Assembly: GCA_023053575.1 (NCBI GenBank)
Contig: JAKZAP010000016.1
Location: 21,470,030 to 21,534,029 of the forward strand
Origin: Branchinecta lynchi
Lineage: Eukaryota > Arthropoda > Branchiopoda > Anostraca > Branchinectidae
DNA length: 64,000 nucleotides
Direction of reading: 5' to 3'
Program-made: the position numbers and the translations under genes
The notes under the pieces: model-generated
Database searches by the model: none
Seen by the model: the letters and a program-made list of their open reading frames with translations, nothing else
What the model was told of the DNA's origin: nothing
Part shown: positions 34,401-46,057 of the stretch, piece by piece
How positions within the stretch are numbered: the stretch's first letter is position 1
How the letters are laid out: each line of letters begins with the position of its first letter

Positions 34401-35699
34401 CTCCAGTATCAGTTGTAAAGACTGGTCTTTCCATCTGTGGGCTATACCGCACTTTTTTCGGACGGTGTGGGTATGAATTTGGATCACGAGCACTACGACG
34501 GCCCCTCCTTCGGAATAAATCTGGCCCTTGGGATCCTCTTAGAATTCCTAAGAGATGAATCCACTCTTCTCTAGAGGAGAATTATATCCATGTTCTATTC
34601 CTTAGAGATCTGAGAGAAGGAAGAAAGAAGGAAAGGATCGATAATGCAGCCTGTCGAACCTTGATTTATCATACCTGTCCGACTCTCCTTGAGAGTTCGT
34701 AAAGGCTTTCAGGGAGGGAGGAATTGGGGGCCTGGATGAGTAAGGGATTTTGTCGTACAGATGGCTTGTCATTGAAGTGGTAGTCTTTCAAAAGGGGCGA
34801 TGTCCCCTTAGCAGTGTCTTTTTTACATCCCTCACTCACCTCCACCTAGTGACATAAGTATCGAAACTATTCTTACACATTTTTTTTATTTTTACCATCT
34901 TTGCATTTATCTTCTTTTTCTGACTACATCATTTTTCAATTTAATTTACCTTCGAAAATTTAAGTTTATACACAAGGACTACTCGTTATGAAGGGAAGTT
35001 ACGTGGTTAAAAAAAATGTAAACGTCACAGACCGGAAAAGGAATCGTGGAGCAAGTAATACAAAATATTCTTACTTGTATTACAAATAAAACGGTAAGCT
35101 TGTCACTATGGCATACATGATACGAATCACGACAGTACTACACTTTCAGAATATTACTACACCGTTACTGGACAGTATAGAAAAGTTGGTCATTACTAAA
35201 AGGTAGCCTATCTGTAAACGACAGCTGGTGAAATACTCTTGATGACTATCTCTCCTTCCCGATGCAAAATCTCCGGCCTCTCTGGGCAGCTAGCGGAAGA
35301 AAGGCAGAAGTGGTGTCACAGCTGCACCCAAAGATCGCGGTGATTGATTGACGCAGGATTTTAGTCGTTGAGTTTGAGTCGTAATTACACGCTTAATCCT
35401 TCTTCCTGAGGATTAATGGCGTGTTTTGGACTTAGTCATAAAGAGTATACGCCCATCATAAAGTTCCTCTCAGATTAGTTCATTTTTTGGCCACCAGGTG
35501 CGCTATCGTAAAGAAAAAAATAACACATTACTTCTTCATGTACGTTTAATCCAGGTTTTTTGTTACTATTGTCATTTCCTCTTAAGCCTAGCCATGTTTA
35601 AAACTGTTTAAAAACCTCTTTCTCTATTTTTGCTTTACCTAACTCTGTTCTGTTAAGCGTCATCAAGTTTGTCACTTCTGGCTTCCGACTTCAGTGCTG
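34401..35699. other. No gene or repeat recognised
   Basis: AT-rich sequence with a few short palindromes such as CTCTTCTCTAGAGGAGA near 34565. No ORF above background. Confidence 0.4.
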
Positions 35700-36262
35700 T
35701 GTGCTGGCTGACTTTTCCAAGGGGCTAATACGTGACTCGATATGAAGCGAAAGGATACAGTATAGAGCGTTGCTCGTTACATCTAAAGCTCAAAAAGTCC
35801 CATACATTCAACTCCTAAGGCAATTTAAGTTAGATACCCTTTCATGCCGCCGACTTCAACTTTGTATGAAGTTCGGTACATCTTCAGTCCAAAACCCATT
35901 TCACCGTGATATACTCCCCCCTGATTTTCTCCCCTCCCGAATTCGTCTTCCTCGTCAAGCTGCCGACCCTGTGCCTCGTTTAGAGCCGGTGGTAGCTTTG
36001 CGAACAAGGTATGCTCAGAGTTTCGTCCCCTCGTTTGTTCGTTTATATAACTCAGAGCGCTTTTGAATGTTAATTTTTAGGTTATTTGTATTTTATTAAT
36101 CGTAGTCTAGCATTGACCATATTTATCATAAGACGTCGGTATAAATGTCGCAAAATTGTATATATTTGTAGATTGTTGTTATGATGTTATGTTTAGACGT
36201 AAAAACAACCCATCGGCTTGTCCGTTATCTGTTTTTTAGATTATATTGAATTGAATTGAAAG
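35700..36262 (+). pseudogene. Non-LTR retrotransposon C-terminal fragment with (ATTGA)n tail
   Basis: The frame 35770-36066 reads a Jockey/CR1-type RT C-terminus: YIQLLRQFKLDTLSCRRLQL, then NPFHRDILP, then TRYAQSFVPSFVRLYNS and a stop. An AT-rich 3' UTR of about 190 bp and a TTGAATTGAATTGAA tail follow. The upstream RT core is absent, so it is a 5'-truncated copy. Confidence 0.65.
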
Positions 36263-36904
36263 CCTAATCGTTTATTCGCCCTTCCGATAACTTATACCAG
36301 GATCTCACGTGTGATTGTTATTGTTCCGATAGAGCGTCTGGCGGCAATTCTTCATCGGATTTTATGAGGGACGTATTCTGTCAGTGCATATGAGAATACT
36401 TTTTCGTAAAGATGGGTGAAAAAAGTATCGAAAATTACCTGGCAGGGGGAGTGGAGAGCTTTAAATTTTCGTTGAAAATGATCACTGATCCTGTAGCCCC
36501 CTTCTGTCTGGAGACTAGAGGTTTGCGAACCATATGTTGTTGTAAAATAACACGCATTTATGTGTATTTGTGATATGTACTGCCATCTGTCTGAATGTAG
36601 TAAGAGTGACCGTTATCTCCAAATGATCCGCGGAAGAAGATGAAGAAAAGTAAATGCATTGCAATAAACATTGAGAAACCCGGATAGGTTAGTTTATTTA
36701 TTTATTAAGTCAGAATTCGGATGTTGGTTTAAGTGAATTTAAATAGGATAAGATATTTACGTTGTGAAGTGATCAAACTAAAAGAGGTATGTTTGTGCCT
36801 TTTTTAGGGTTTCTACGTTTGGACACAAGAATAAAAGTCCTTCTACTTACCTGGTTACCTACGCTACCTAACAACAGGCTCACAATCCTAACATGTATTC
36901 AAAA

Positions 36905-37190
36905 GACCCTGATGGTTAGCGTAACGACAGACAAGCCGATAGTTGCGGGTTCAAATCTTGCCCGAGGAATTTTTTTTGTCGTTCAGTAGTTCTTGTCTTT
37001 CTAGTACTAAATATGAGAAAAATAAGAGGAAGATAAAACCCTATTCATGTCTATCTCGGACTGATCAACTCCCTCAACCCCAGCGAAGCTATTTGACCCT
37101 AGCCACCCAATGGCGGTGACTACTACAGCGATGTCCGAAACGGCCAAAACCTTACCGAAGAAGAAGAAGAAAAGACGCTACGTCGGCTCA
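36905..37190 (+). mobile_element. tRNA-derived SINE-like element
   Basis: A box-A-like TGGTTAGCGTAACGA at about 36912 and a box-B-like GCGGGTTCAAATCTTGC at about 36946 have tRNA spacing, and the cloverleaf is not otherwise intact. Downstream sequence runs to a GAAGAAGAAGAAGAAA tract near 37160. Internal RNA polymerase III promoter boxes followed by an unrelated body are characteristic of SINEs. The body family is not recognised. Confidence 0.45.
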
Positions 37191-38329
37191 AAGGATGGCG
37201 TATGAACTTGACAGACTAACACTATTTTACTTCCACTATTCACTACAAACTCTGGATACTACCTCAAATCAAAATCACAAGTTACACTCAAGCAAGGACA
37301 CTAATTTACATTTTACGTATTTAACAAATTCACGAAACTACTTAATATTACATTCACCCTTCCTGAAGTTGAACTCACAACCCTCATTAAATTTGAATAT
37401 ACTGACAATCTTATTTACAAACTGAGTATTTAATAACTAATTATTTTAATACAAGATATCCACCTTAAAAAAAAATAGCGCGACGAAAGGAAACATAATT
37501 TTTTTGCACTGACTTAAGATGACGACTTCTGTGGCGGCTTATAAGTAATGGGAGAATTCCACTTCAGAAGCAAATTAAAATATCTTTGATAAAAGATGGA
37601 CGGGCATCTACGACCAGAAGCACCACCTTGTCGGCTTATGCGCTTGTGCTTTTCTTTGCGGCACGAACCACTTCAAAAATCTACCGCGTCATCCGCCTAT
37701 CAAGTGTCGTTACCTCGTCATCTGACCATAGTGTTTACGGATAGATAGTAGTGAGTGTTGTTCTAGAACTTCGTAAAGGATGCCGACAGATAGTAGAGTT
37801 GACTTAGCGCTTCAGGATGCGATAAGACAGGCTAGCGATAGACTGCGTTGCGCCAGAGTTGAACTCAGTGCCCTAAGTAGCTTATCTATATTTACACAGC
37901 GGTTTTAGAGGAGATCTAATCAGGGATCTGTGTAAATACAAAAGTCTTTTTACCTTTGGCTCTCGATTTTTTTTTTCAGTTTTAGTTAGCTGAAAGGAAT
38001 GCGCCCACACTTATATGGATTTATTTGCTGCGCCACTTTTTTTGAAAGGAATGCATCTTCATCGCATGCAGCATCGTCAATTAACTCAGCTAAATGTACA
38101 CGTGGGCCCAGCCTAAGTTGACTGGGAATCATACTAAAAAAAATGATTCTAGTCGGAAGAGTCAGCTAAGCTTGCGATATTTCGATTACTTTGACAACTG
38201 CCAGAAGAGGGGACTGTTGCTAGGACATCCTAACTGACTTTTCCGTTTCGAGTAATCTTTGTATAGATGTTAAAAGGCTCAAGCGGCACTCAAAATTGTT
38301 CTATTGGGCTTTGATAGATATTCCTTCAG
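37191..38329. other. No gene recognised
   Basis: AT-rich DNA with short, uninformative ORFs. No repeat pair within the window was noticed. Confidence 0.4.
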
Positions 38330-38500
38330 CCCAAGCTGACTGCGAATCATATTTGACGGTGCAAAACGGATAAGCCAGCTACATTTTATGAGAGCTATAT
38401 TTCGGCCCTTCTTGGCAAGGGTCCTCTTCAAGCTCGCTCGAGCCGCTCAAGCTGGAAAGTGAACTTGTTCACTTTCCAGCTTGAGCGGCTCGAACACGGA
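38330..38500. repeat. Foldback-family remnant ending in a perfect 26-bp-arm hairpin
   Basis: The stretch CAAGCTGACTGCGAATCATATTTGACGGTGCAAAACGG and CCCTTCTTGGCAAGGGTCCTC belongs to the foldback family. At 38439-38464 and 38467-38492 two perfectly complementary 26-base arms (starting CGAGCCGCTCAAGCTGG) are separated by only TT. This may be the collapsed centre of the element. Confidence 0.65.
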
Positions 38501-38568
38501 CTCGACGTAGCTAGTGGACAAAATTCGCTTCGTAGGCGAAATTTCGCGCCGCGCCGTCTCAACTCCAA

Positions 38569-38983
38569 AGGCGTATTCTCGCCGTTCCCCGAGGGCTCCT
38601 CAGGGAATCGAAGGGAACGGCGAGAATAGAGGGAGTCACTCCACGCGGACGCCGCGTACAGGACACAGCGAGAACACGGGAAATGCTTTCGAAACGGTTT
38701 TTGTTCGGAAAAATATATGCAGTTGACGAAAATAGTTTGGATCCAGTTTACTTTTTGTTTTGTTTATTCTGATTTTTTTAAATTAATTTTACATTGCACC
38801 AACGCCAGCAAAAATTGATTCCCCTCCGAATCTGAAAGGGAGTCCTTTTTGATGATACTGATGATAATAAGAGCCTTCCCCGTGCGTGGGGACGCGCAAG
38901 AATACGGGGAGCGAGTCCCCCGGACAAACAAAAACGCGGGTATTCCTCAGGTGGGGTCCTTGGGGAACGGTGAGAATACGCCT
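38569..38983. mobile_element. Terminal-inverted-repeat element, AGGCGTATTCTC ends
   Basis: Left end AGGCGTATTCTCGCCGTTCCCC and right end GGGGAACGGTGAGAATACGCCT are inverted with one mismatch. The similarity continues to CTCAGG/CCTGAGG-type blocks for about 40 bp. A second, inner inverted piece of the left end lies at 38610-38630 (GGGAACGGCGAGAATA). No transposase; 415 bp; CAA on both flanks may be a 3-bp duplication. Confidence 0.65.
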
Positions 38984-40415
38984 CAAGTCGAATTATTTTT
39001 GCGTCGACTCAGTTCGCGCTGAGGGAATTCGGAAAATCAACAATCAGCACAGCCAAAGTAGAGTCTATAACCAGATAAAGTTAACTTTTCCCTCTATTTT
39101 CGTTCTAGTCCTACGTATCGTATCCACGTATACGTATCTAGTCCTCGCGAATTCGTTCATGCATTCGCTGCCAGTGGAACCTATGAAACGAATTCGCTGA
39201 GCGCCCCAAAAGAACAAATTCGTTGGCGCAAAAAATCGCGCAAATATTCCAAATAAAATAAACATATAATTTCTACCAAATTCCTCGTACAGGAGTGCTG
39301 CGTGAAGCCGCCACCCTAAACTCCTATTTTTGGGAAATGACTTAGGGAAAAAGAGTAAAGGTTGAGATAAAATTCAGTGGAGTATCCTGAAAGGAAGCTT
39401 AGAACCTTCGCTTTCTGCTGGTACCATAGTTTACTTGTAATTGTTCAAGACTAAGCTGGAGAACACAAAAGAATATAGGCACCCAAGTGATCATGAAGTC
39501 GCCCACTTTGCTAAAAATAGTATTTTGCTACATGGTGAAGTTAGAGGCCAGCTGTTTGGTCAGAGAGGTTCCTTGACCTTTTGCAAATAACAAAATTTGC
39601 TGTTTTCTTGGAATTTGCATGATTTTTCTGGGGTGGCAGCTTCATGATCCAAGGTGGCAGGATCATGTACCATGGCCAATTGGGGGGTGGGCGGTGCCAT
39701 AGTAAGGGCAGCTTCATGCAACACTCTTGTAGCTACACCTTCCGTTGGTCATCGCTCTGCTCGCTTCGTCAAATACCAGGCCTACCGGAACCTTCTACCG
39801 TAGCTGATACTATCACCAGGCTCCTTTCGTCGGGACCCAACGACCTAACTTGGAACCCGATAAGGTTGAATCGTTCGCCTCTTTGGGCCGCCGTAATTTG
39901 ACAGTGCTGGCGCCGCCGCTTGCGACAGATTTATCGCAAGTGTAACATGACCAAGCTTCCAATAGAATATCTGGGTTTCCTCACCCTAAACACAGCGAGA
40001 GGTCAACAAGCTGTGTCACGGAAAACATGCCGCGAGCAATTTATCTTGCCACTCTTGAAGATAGACAAAATGTGATCTGACGGCCCGTTATTTACGACCG
40101 CTATTTCCGACGGAACGCGGTTTTGCGAATTTTCCCTCCTCGACCAGCTGCTTAGAAAATCTCATGTCAAGTGGCCTAGGAGTGCGCCAACCAATCAAAG
40201 GTGTTCAATCCGTTAAAGACAAGTCGCAGCTTCAGTTCCAATATTCTAACTAAACTCCTTTGAAACTCTGCTGGGTTTTAAGCCCTGGGTTTTAAGGTTA
40301 CACTCGACCTCCCGAGTTTTTCCTGGTTTCTGACCAGTGAGCTCTCGGAAGCAACAAACAGGAGCCTGATCTGGCTAAAAAAAAAAAAAAACGTCTTTTT
40401 AAATGTTCAACCATG
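38984..40415. other. No gene recognised
   Basis: Mixed-composition DNA. GCGAATTCGTTC/GAACAAATTCG-like segments around 39145-39230 are loosely inverted. ORFs lack recognisable domains. Confidence 0.4.
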
Positions 40416-41291
40416 CACTGTCAGAAAATTCATAACAGATTGCGCATAACACTTTCAAGAATAACACCTTTTCAAAAAGAAATAAAGTGATATGACCAAT
40501 AAAGTTTATACTATTTCGTGCCTAGATCTCCAACAACACCTGCAGTAGGTAAAATAACTACACTGTCAGAAGTTAGATAACGACAACAGAAGGATGCGCG
40601 GTTTCAACAGATAGCACTTTGGGATGTTATCAGTTATGTTTCTTTCATTCCCGCTAGTACTTTTACGAATTGAAGGTGTTGTTGGAGATCTAGGCACGAA
40701 ATAGTGTAAACTTAATTGGTCATAACACTTTATTTCTAAGTGAAAAGGTGTTATTCTTGAAAGTGTTATACGCTATCTGTTATGAAACTTCTGACAGTGT
40801 GGAAATTATTAACCATCCAGAATTGCTATCCTTGTTGTTAAATCAAGGCTATGATCATCGAACAGTTTACAGATCTGAAAGGAAGAGTAACAATTTGTGA
40901 AAACAGAGGTCCTCCCTGTCAGAAGTTTCGTATCAGATAACACAAGGATGCACGGTCTCAACAGGCAATGTGAAAAGGTAACATTTGTGATGTTATCTGT
41001 TATGTCTGAAACTGTTATCCATAACATGTTATGCATAACAATATTTGTTAGGAAGGGCAAAAAAAGCATCTATTCTTTATTCTTTATAAAGAAATTTTAT
41101 TCTTTATGGTCATGATGTCGGAAAACTCAGCAGATGCTTTTTGGCGGTTTTTCAGCTCTTTTCTGACGGTAACACTTATTATGCATAACATTTGGAAACA
41201 TAACAGACAACATCCGAAGTTTTTTTCTGTTACGTATTATCTGTTGAAACCGCGCATCGTTGTGTTATCTGTTATGAGACTTCTGACAGTG
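40416..41291. mobile_element. Nest of CACTGTCAGAAG-ended elements
   Basis: CACTGTCAGAA(A/G) termini start at 40416 and 40561, a variant CCTGTCAGAAGTTTC starts near 40913, and inverted TTCTGACAGTG ends are at 40799 and 41291. The 40416/40799 pair encloses long arms that include GATCTCCAACAACACCT facing AGGTGTTGTTGGAGATC. The 40561 and 41291 ends share the subterminal GATGCGCGGTTTCAACAGATA-type block. At least two insertions of one family are superimposed. CACTG ends recall CACTA/CMC transposons, but no target duplication is clear. Confidence 0.65.
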
Positions 41292-42028
41292 CTCCCTCGC
41301 GTGTAAATCGGAGGCTTATGCTTGTGGATTCAAGACTGTATAGTCTGAAAAGTTTCATAAGCGGCAGTTGTTGTGGTTGTTTTGAATAGCCCTACTTTCT
41401 TTTACGTTTTGTCGTACTGCACTTGTTTTCCTAGTGATATTTTGTTTTGAAAGTAAAGTATCACCATTTTTATTCGGTAGTTAGACCCCACTCTGGTTGG
41501 CCCGCGGAGTCCTGAATTCAGAAAAATCCACGCCTCACTTCCATTCGTGATCGTCAATTTATGTCCACACATTCCAACCACCTTATCTTTCCTCGATAAG
41601 CTAGGAATGTCACCCAGAGGCATCTTTGTCTTATTTATCTTTTATTTACTTTGGAATTACAATGACCTCGATTGACTCGCTGTCAGGGGGGTGTCGGATC
41701 CCTTGTCACCTTTCTTTGACTTCAACCCTTGTTCCCGTCATGTTCCCGGATTCACCCCCTGGTGGGGGAGTTGACAACTTGGACGTACCACACCCGGTTC
41801 AAAGCGGGCAGGTGGTTGTCAAGCTGGGTCACAGCGTTGGCTCATTTTCCGCTAATTGCTTTATAGCCTACTGTTATAATTTTAACCCGTCACTTTTTAC
41901 AGATCATCAGCGATCCCTCTTTTTCCCTAATTAATTTTGTTCTGGCATATTTATTTCGAATGAACAATGTATTACGCAATGCCTGCCAGAGAGCATAAAA
42001 TGCAGTAAAAGAAGAAAAGATTCTAAAT

Positions 42029-42071
<43 letters not shown>

Positions 42072-42327
42072 ATTTACAAAAGAAAATCCGTCACTTTCAC
42101 TTCAGTCAGATATTCTAATATTGTTGTAGTGAAAGAATGAATGAATGGTTTATTAAACACTTCCTGAGGCCATAAGTTAAAAAAGTAATCGGTAAAAACA
42201 TATAAAAAAACACACACAAGCCCAAGAAATGTTTCTTGCAGACTTCGTCAAAGAAATTGTGACATCCTGCCCCAGATATTGAGACTGCAGAGTATGAGTA
42301 AGTCCCATTCTTATTTAGTATCTTGTG
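41292..42327. other. No gene; 36-base G run near 42030-42066
   Basis: No recognisable ORF. The uninterrupted G tract, starting after TCTAAATC at 42029, is unusually long and is a likely site of sequencing or assembly length error. Confidence 0.5.
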
Positions 42328-42575
42328 CAGAGGCGTTACTAGCCAAAATGTGGGGGGGGGCAAAGTTTAAGGACAGGTTTTATACAAAAAACGACTATTT
42401 TGACGAAAAATCGGCTAATTTTACGAAAAAACGACTGTTTTTAAGATAATCGACCGTTTCCAAGAAAAAAAATGGTCTGTCTTTACGAAAATCGTGGCAC
42501 TTCACGCCGACTCGGTACTGGCCTACTGGCCGACAATATTGGGGTGGGGCGCCCCCCCTTACGTGACGCCCCTTG
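42328..42575 (-). mobile_element. hAT-like MITE, family 2, copy C
   Basis: The short 248-bp copy begins CAGAGGCGTTACTAGCC and ends GTGACGCCCCTTG, with a reduced internal array of CGACTATTTTGACGAAAAATCG-type units. Flanks ATCTTGTG and ATCTTTCG agree at 6 of 8 positions. Confidence 0.72.
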
Positions 42576-43000
42576 ATCTTTCGTCTCCATTCAGGAAAAG
42601 ATTGTCATCGAATCAACAGCCGTGACGTGCTGCAAGTTTTCTAAAAAAAACTACAAATGACTGACAGGTGACACGCACAAGACGGTTATCTTAACTCAAC
42701 TGGAATAAGGCAAGTTCATGACTAAAGACGTCATCAGAATACACTCTTACTGCTTGAAATCAAATCTGGCCCCTGTTTCGTTCTGCATGCAAGCTGTTGA
42801 TATCTCTTACCCATTAGCTCTGCTTTACTATGTTCCGTTGTCATGCGACACCGAGGTTTTTAAATTCCCTCCATTAACATATTGGATCATTAGTGAATAA
42901 TTAGTAATACATGTTAGTGAGTTTGGGATACAGTCTTGCAAATACTTTATCGCTACGAATTTTGAATGTCTTCTTTACTTTGTATTATCACCCTTGCTGG

Positions 43001-43526
43001 CAGAGGCGTTACTAGCCAAAATGTTTTTTTTTTGGGGGGGTGGGCAAGGTATGTACCTACTGGCTGGTCATTGTTACCGACTGTATTTGCAGATAAAAAC
43101 GACTATCATTGAGAAAAAACGACTGTGTTGGCGAAAATTCGGCTGAGGAAAAACTACTATTTTTAACAAAAAATTGTCCACGAGAAACCGACTGATTGTG
43201 AAAAAAATCGACTTTTTCCTTGAAAAAAAAATCGACTGTTAATTAAGAAAAATCGCGGCGCTTCGCTCCTACTCGGCTATTTTTATCGACTTGATACTTG
43301 ATACTTACTTGATACTTATTTTATTAATAAACACAATTTAACTCTTTTCTATTCACATCTACTGCACTAATGGAAAAACCTACGTTTTTGCTGGCGTGCA
43401 GTAGTAAAGGTTAACCATTTCTAAACACACCAGCAAACAACATACTGGCAGACTGGCCGACAACATTCGGGGGGTGGGGGGGGGGGGCGGGGGGGGGGCT
43501 CCCCAACCCTAGTCGTGACGGCCTTG
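43001..43526 (-). mobile_element. hAT-like MITE, family 2, copy D, with nested insertion
   Basis: The copy begins CAGAGGCGTTACTAGCC and ends CGTGACGGCCTTG. Flanks CTTGCTGG and CTTGCTCG agree at 7 of 8 positions. An insertion of about 155 bp at roughly 43292-43446 begins with TTGATACTTGATACTTACTTGATA repeats next to TTTATTAATAAAC, as expected for a small retroposon in minus orientation. Confidence 0.72.
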
Positions 43527-44359
43527 CTTGCTCGAAGTTAGTTTCTTTTGAATCTTTTGAATTTTTCTTTAATTTACTATCTTTCTTGCTGATAATTAGT
43601 TGATGTTTAGGGTATATTGTTATTATTTACTGTAGACCACAATAGAAAGTCGGTAAGTCGGTCTGTACGGACCAGCGGCCGAAGGTTAGATTAAGACTTC
43701 ATTACGGACTTTAATCGGGACGTTAATTAAAGTTTAACCGAAAAGGGCTTGGATACGACAATCTAGTTACCCATGACTTGTTCGCTTAAATAATCTTGAA
43801 AACCCGATGAAAAAGCGTTAGTTTGTTTTTCTGATATTTCCAAATAATCGATGATCCCATTGTGCTTGCCGCTCTTCCCGTTTTTGTGATAGCTCTATGG
43901 TGCCTGGAACATTTGGCAACAACACCAGTAGCAAACGAGTAAATAAATTGTGTATCCAATAAACAAAGAAGTGTTTGCAGTCTGCAGTGCTAAAAACAAA
44001 CTAGATATGGCAGAACGTCGTGTCTGCTAGTTTGGTGTCTTGTGTAGTGATTTTCGCGGGCGAATTGTGGACGGATTCACCATGGGAAAGCGTCCACATT
44101 CCCAACGTCCCTACTGAATACTACTGTGGACAGAATGAAAATCCCCAATGGGTGTTGTAATAATTCAGTGTATTTGAATCTAAGATGTGAAAATAAGTTG
44201 CCTGTTCAGTTAAACTTTAAAGAAGGTTGCTGGAAGTACGACCTAAGATCTTAGAAGAATAATTTTCTGATCAAGAAAACCCCCAAAAATCTCGACTGTT
44301 TTTCAAATTATCTGTACGTAGAAACACTCTTTCAAACAATTTTGGAGCTAAGATAACGT
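43527..44359. other. No gene; shares a 60-bp block with 29.25 kb
   Basis: The AATTCAGTGTATTTGAATC...CAGTTAAACTTTAA block at 44165-44221 is a copy of 29247-29305. Nothing else is recognised. Confidence 0.4.
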
Positions 44360-44632
44360 GTTGTCCTCAGATGACCCATCTATTCCCCCCTCCACTCCCG
44401 TCTTCCGTGCGTCGGTCCGAGAGGAATACTGGTAATAAGTTTTCCCCATATCCCGCTAATTCTTCTACCCAATTTTTACGTAGTTTCATTCCATCATTTA
44501 TTTCTGGTAATTTCTTGTAAGTGTAATTTTGTTTTCTTGTGTGTCTGTCTGTGTATTTTGTAAATTTGTATTCCTTTTCTAGCTTTTAGCTATTCGGATT
44601 AAACTTGATTGATTGATTGATTTAGTCAGGAC
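44360..44632 (+). pseudogene. Non-LTR retroposon 3' end with (TTGA)n tail
   Basis: A short readable C-terminal piece (TQFLRSFIPSFIS, about 44465-44510) resembles the SFIP-type end of Jockey/CR1-like RTs. A 3' UTR and TTGATTGATTGATT tail at 44608-44623 follow. It is 5'-truncated. Confidence 0.5.
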
Positions 44633-45373
44633 TCAGGACCCACTTCAAAAGTGAGGTCTCAGCTCCCAGCGCGAACAGGGAAACTAATTTTCTATAGAAC
44701 CGCATGATATTTATGTATTAAAAGCTGGGTAGGACTCTTTTATGCTTGTATGCATTTTAAGCTCAACCATGGACACGAAAATCATAGATGTTTGACTCCT
44801 CTTGAATTACAAATAATGTGCGTTTGTACAACAAAACAAGCAGACAAGAGATGTCACATCTGCGCTTATTGGGACACTACATTAATCACTCCAAAGTCTC
44901 TACCCATTTGGAAAATCAGTTTTACCGCACCACACAATATACTAATGACTGGACTTCATAACAATAAACATAACAGCAGGGTATCGTTTTTACTGTCCAA
45001 AAGGCCCCTGGCTGGAAATGCACAAAAGGGCACCCCGGGCAACTCGTCGGTTGGACGCCCGTCGGACCTACGCTCGGGGACAAAAGATACTAATGAATGG
45101 ACTGAAATAATTAGCTCAGCTCAAGAGTTGGTACTGTGGTGTAAACAGACACAGCGTGAGAATGGATTGTTGGCGGATGACCACAGCAGATTATGCAGTC
45201 TGATGTGGGATTAGCAGCTTTGAGAAATCTGATCAAGTGGGATATCATTAACACAAATTAGATTCGACGATTAAGGGCACATGAGTGTTAAATAATAAGG
45301 AGATCCTGTCGCTTTTGAGGTCTGAGGGGTCGAAAGACAGGTATTTAGCGCAAAAAAAAAACATTCGAAAGAA

Positions 45374-45500
45374 ACGGTGACTGAAAATAGCCTATCCGAG
45401 CCGAAGGCGAGAACGCCGAGGTTGATATCAGTACAACATTTAAAAATATCAACCTCGGCGTTCTCGCCTTCGGCTCGGATAGGCTATTTTCAGTGACCGT
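45374..45500. repeat. Near-perfect hairpin, 55-bp arms, 17-base loop
   Basis: Arms 45374-45428 and 45446-45500 are complementary at 54 of 55 positions; the left arm includes ATAGCCTATCCGAGCC and GAGAACGCCGAGG. The stem is more GC-rich than its surroundings. It is a single locus in this window. It could be a small foldback transposon, a very recent inverted duplication, or a hairpin RNA source. Confidence 0.85.
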
Positions 45501-45679
45501 CTCGGTATTATTTTCCGATATCAACCTCTATGTCTGAAGTTGTAACCTTTAATATTATTTATGACACATCACTAAAAAAATGAAAAGATAAGAGTACGTT
45601 GAAAGAATACAAAAGAAAAAGCGTAAATTTTAACGATCAACACTGATACCGTGTTTCTCAATATTTTGTTTTTCATGTT

Positions 45680-46045
45680 TTCTCACGTCCGTCCTGGCCG
45701 AATGGCTAGCAAGCGGAACTCTCAAGTTAAAGGTCACTTGTTCGAGATTTGGGGTTCCGATTTTTGGTTTTGGGTGGGGTCAGTGGGGCTCCCCTGCCTG
45801 TCCAGCAAAAATCCATCCAGCATGAAGGAGAAATCTGGGGAAAGTAACAGGAAGGGTGTGCGAAAGCACTAGGATGGCTGGCCCATTGCCCTTTTCGGCT
45901 GAGGGCAGAGCATCGGAGACTAGCACTGCCAACTGTGACATGACAAGGCACCTTTACCATTCTTAATTTAGGGTATCCCTCCACTGCCAATTGCAAGGTC
46001 TGAACAACAGTGGTAGCTACCGGGACCCGATGGTAAAACACATCA
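45680..46045 (+). mobile_element. tRNA-derived SINE
   Basis: The head GTCCTGGCCGAATGGCTAGC at about 45690 has a box A (TGGCCGAATGG), and TTGTTCGAGATT at about 45738 matches box B, with spacing of a long-variable-arm tRNA such as Leu or Ser. A ~280-bp body follows with GGGCTCCCCTGCCTG and CCCATTGCCC blocks, ending near 46040 where another repeat begins. The tRNA portion is degenerate, so it is a SINE rather than a functional tRNA gene. Confidence 0.55.
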
Positions 46046-46057
46046 ATCAGCTTTTAA

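Noticed and set aside
44750..45214. 154-residue ORF with a QELVLWCKQTQ stretch resembling a spectrin-repeat helix
   Set aside because: The similarity is a single short helix pattern; no pyrimidine tract, donor or further repeat supports an exon.
45680..45760. Functional tRNA gene
   Set aside because: Boxes A and B are present but the stems do not pair as a cloverleaf, and a SINE body follows.
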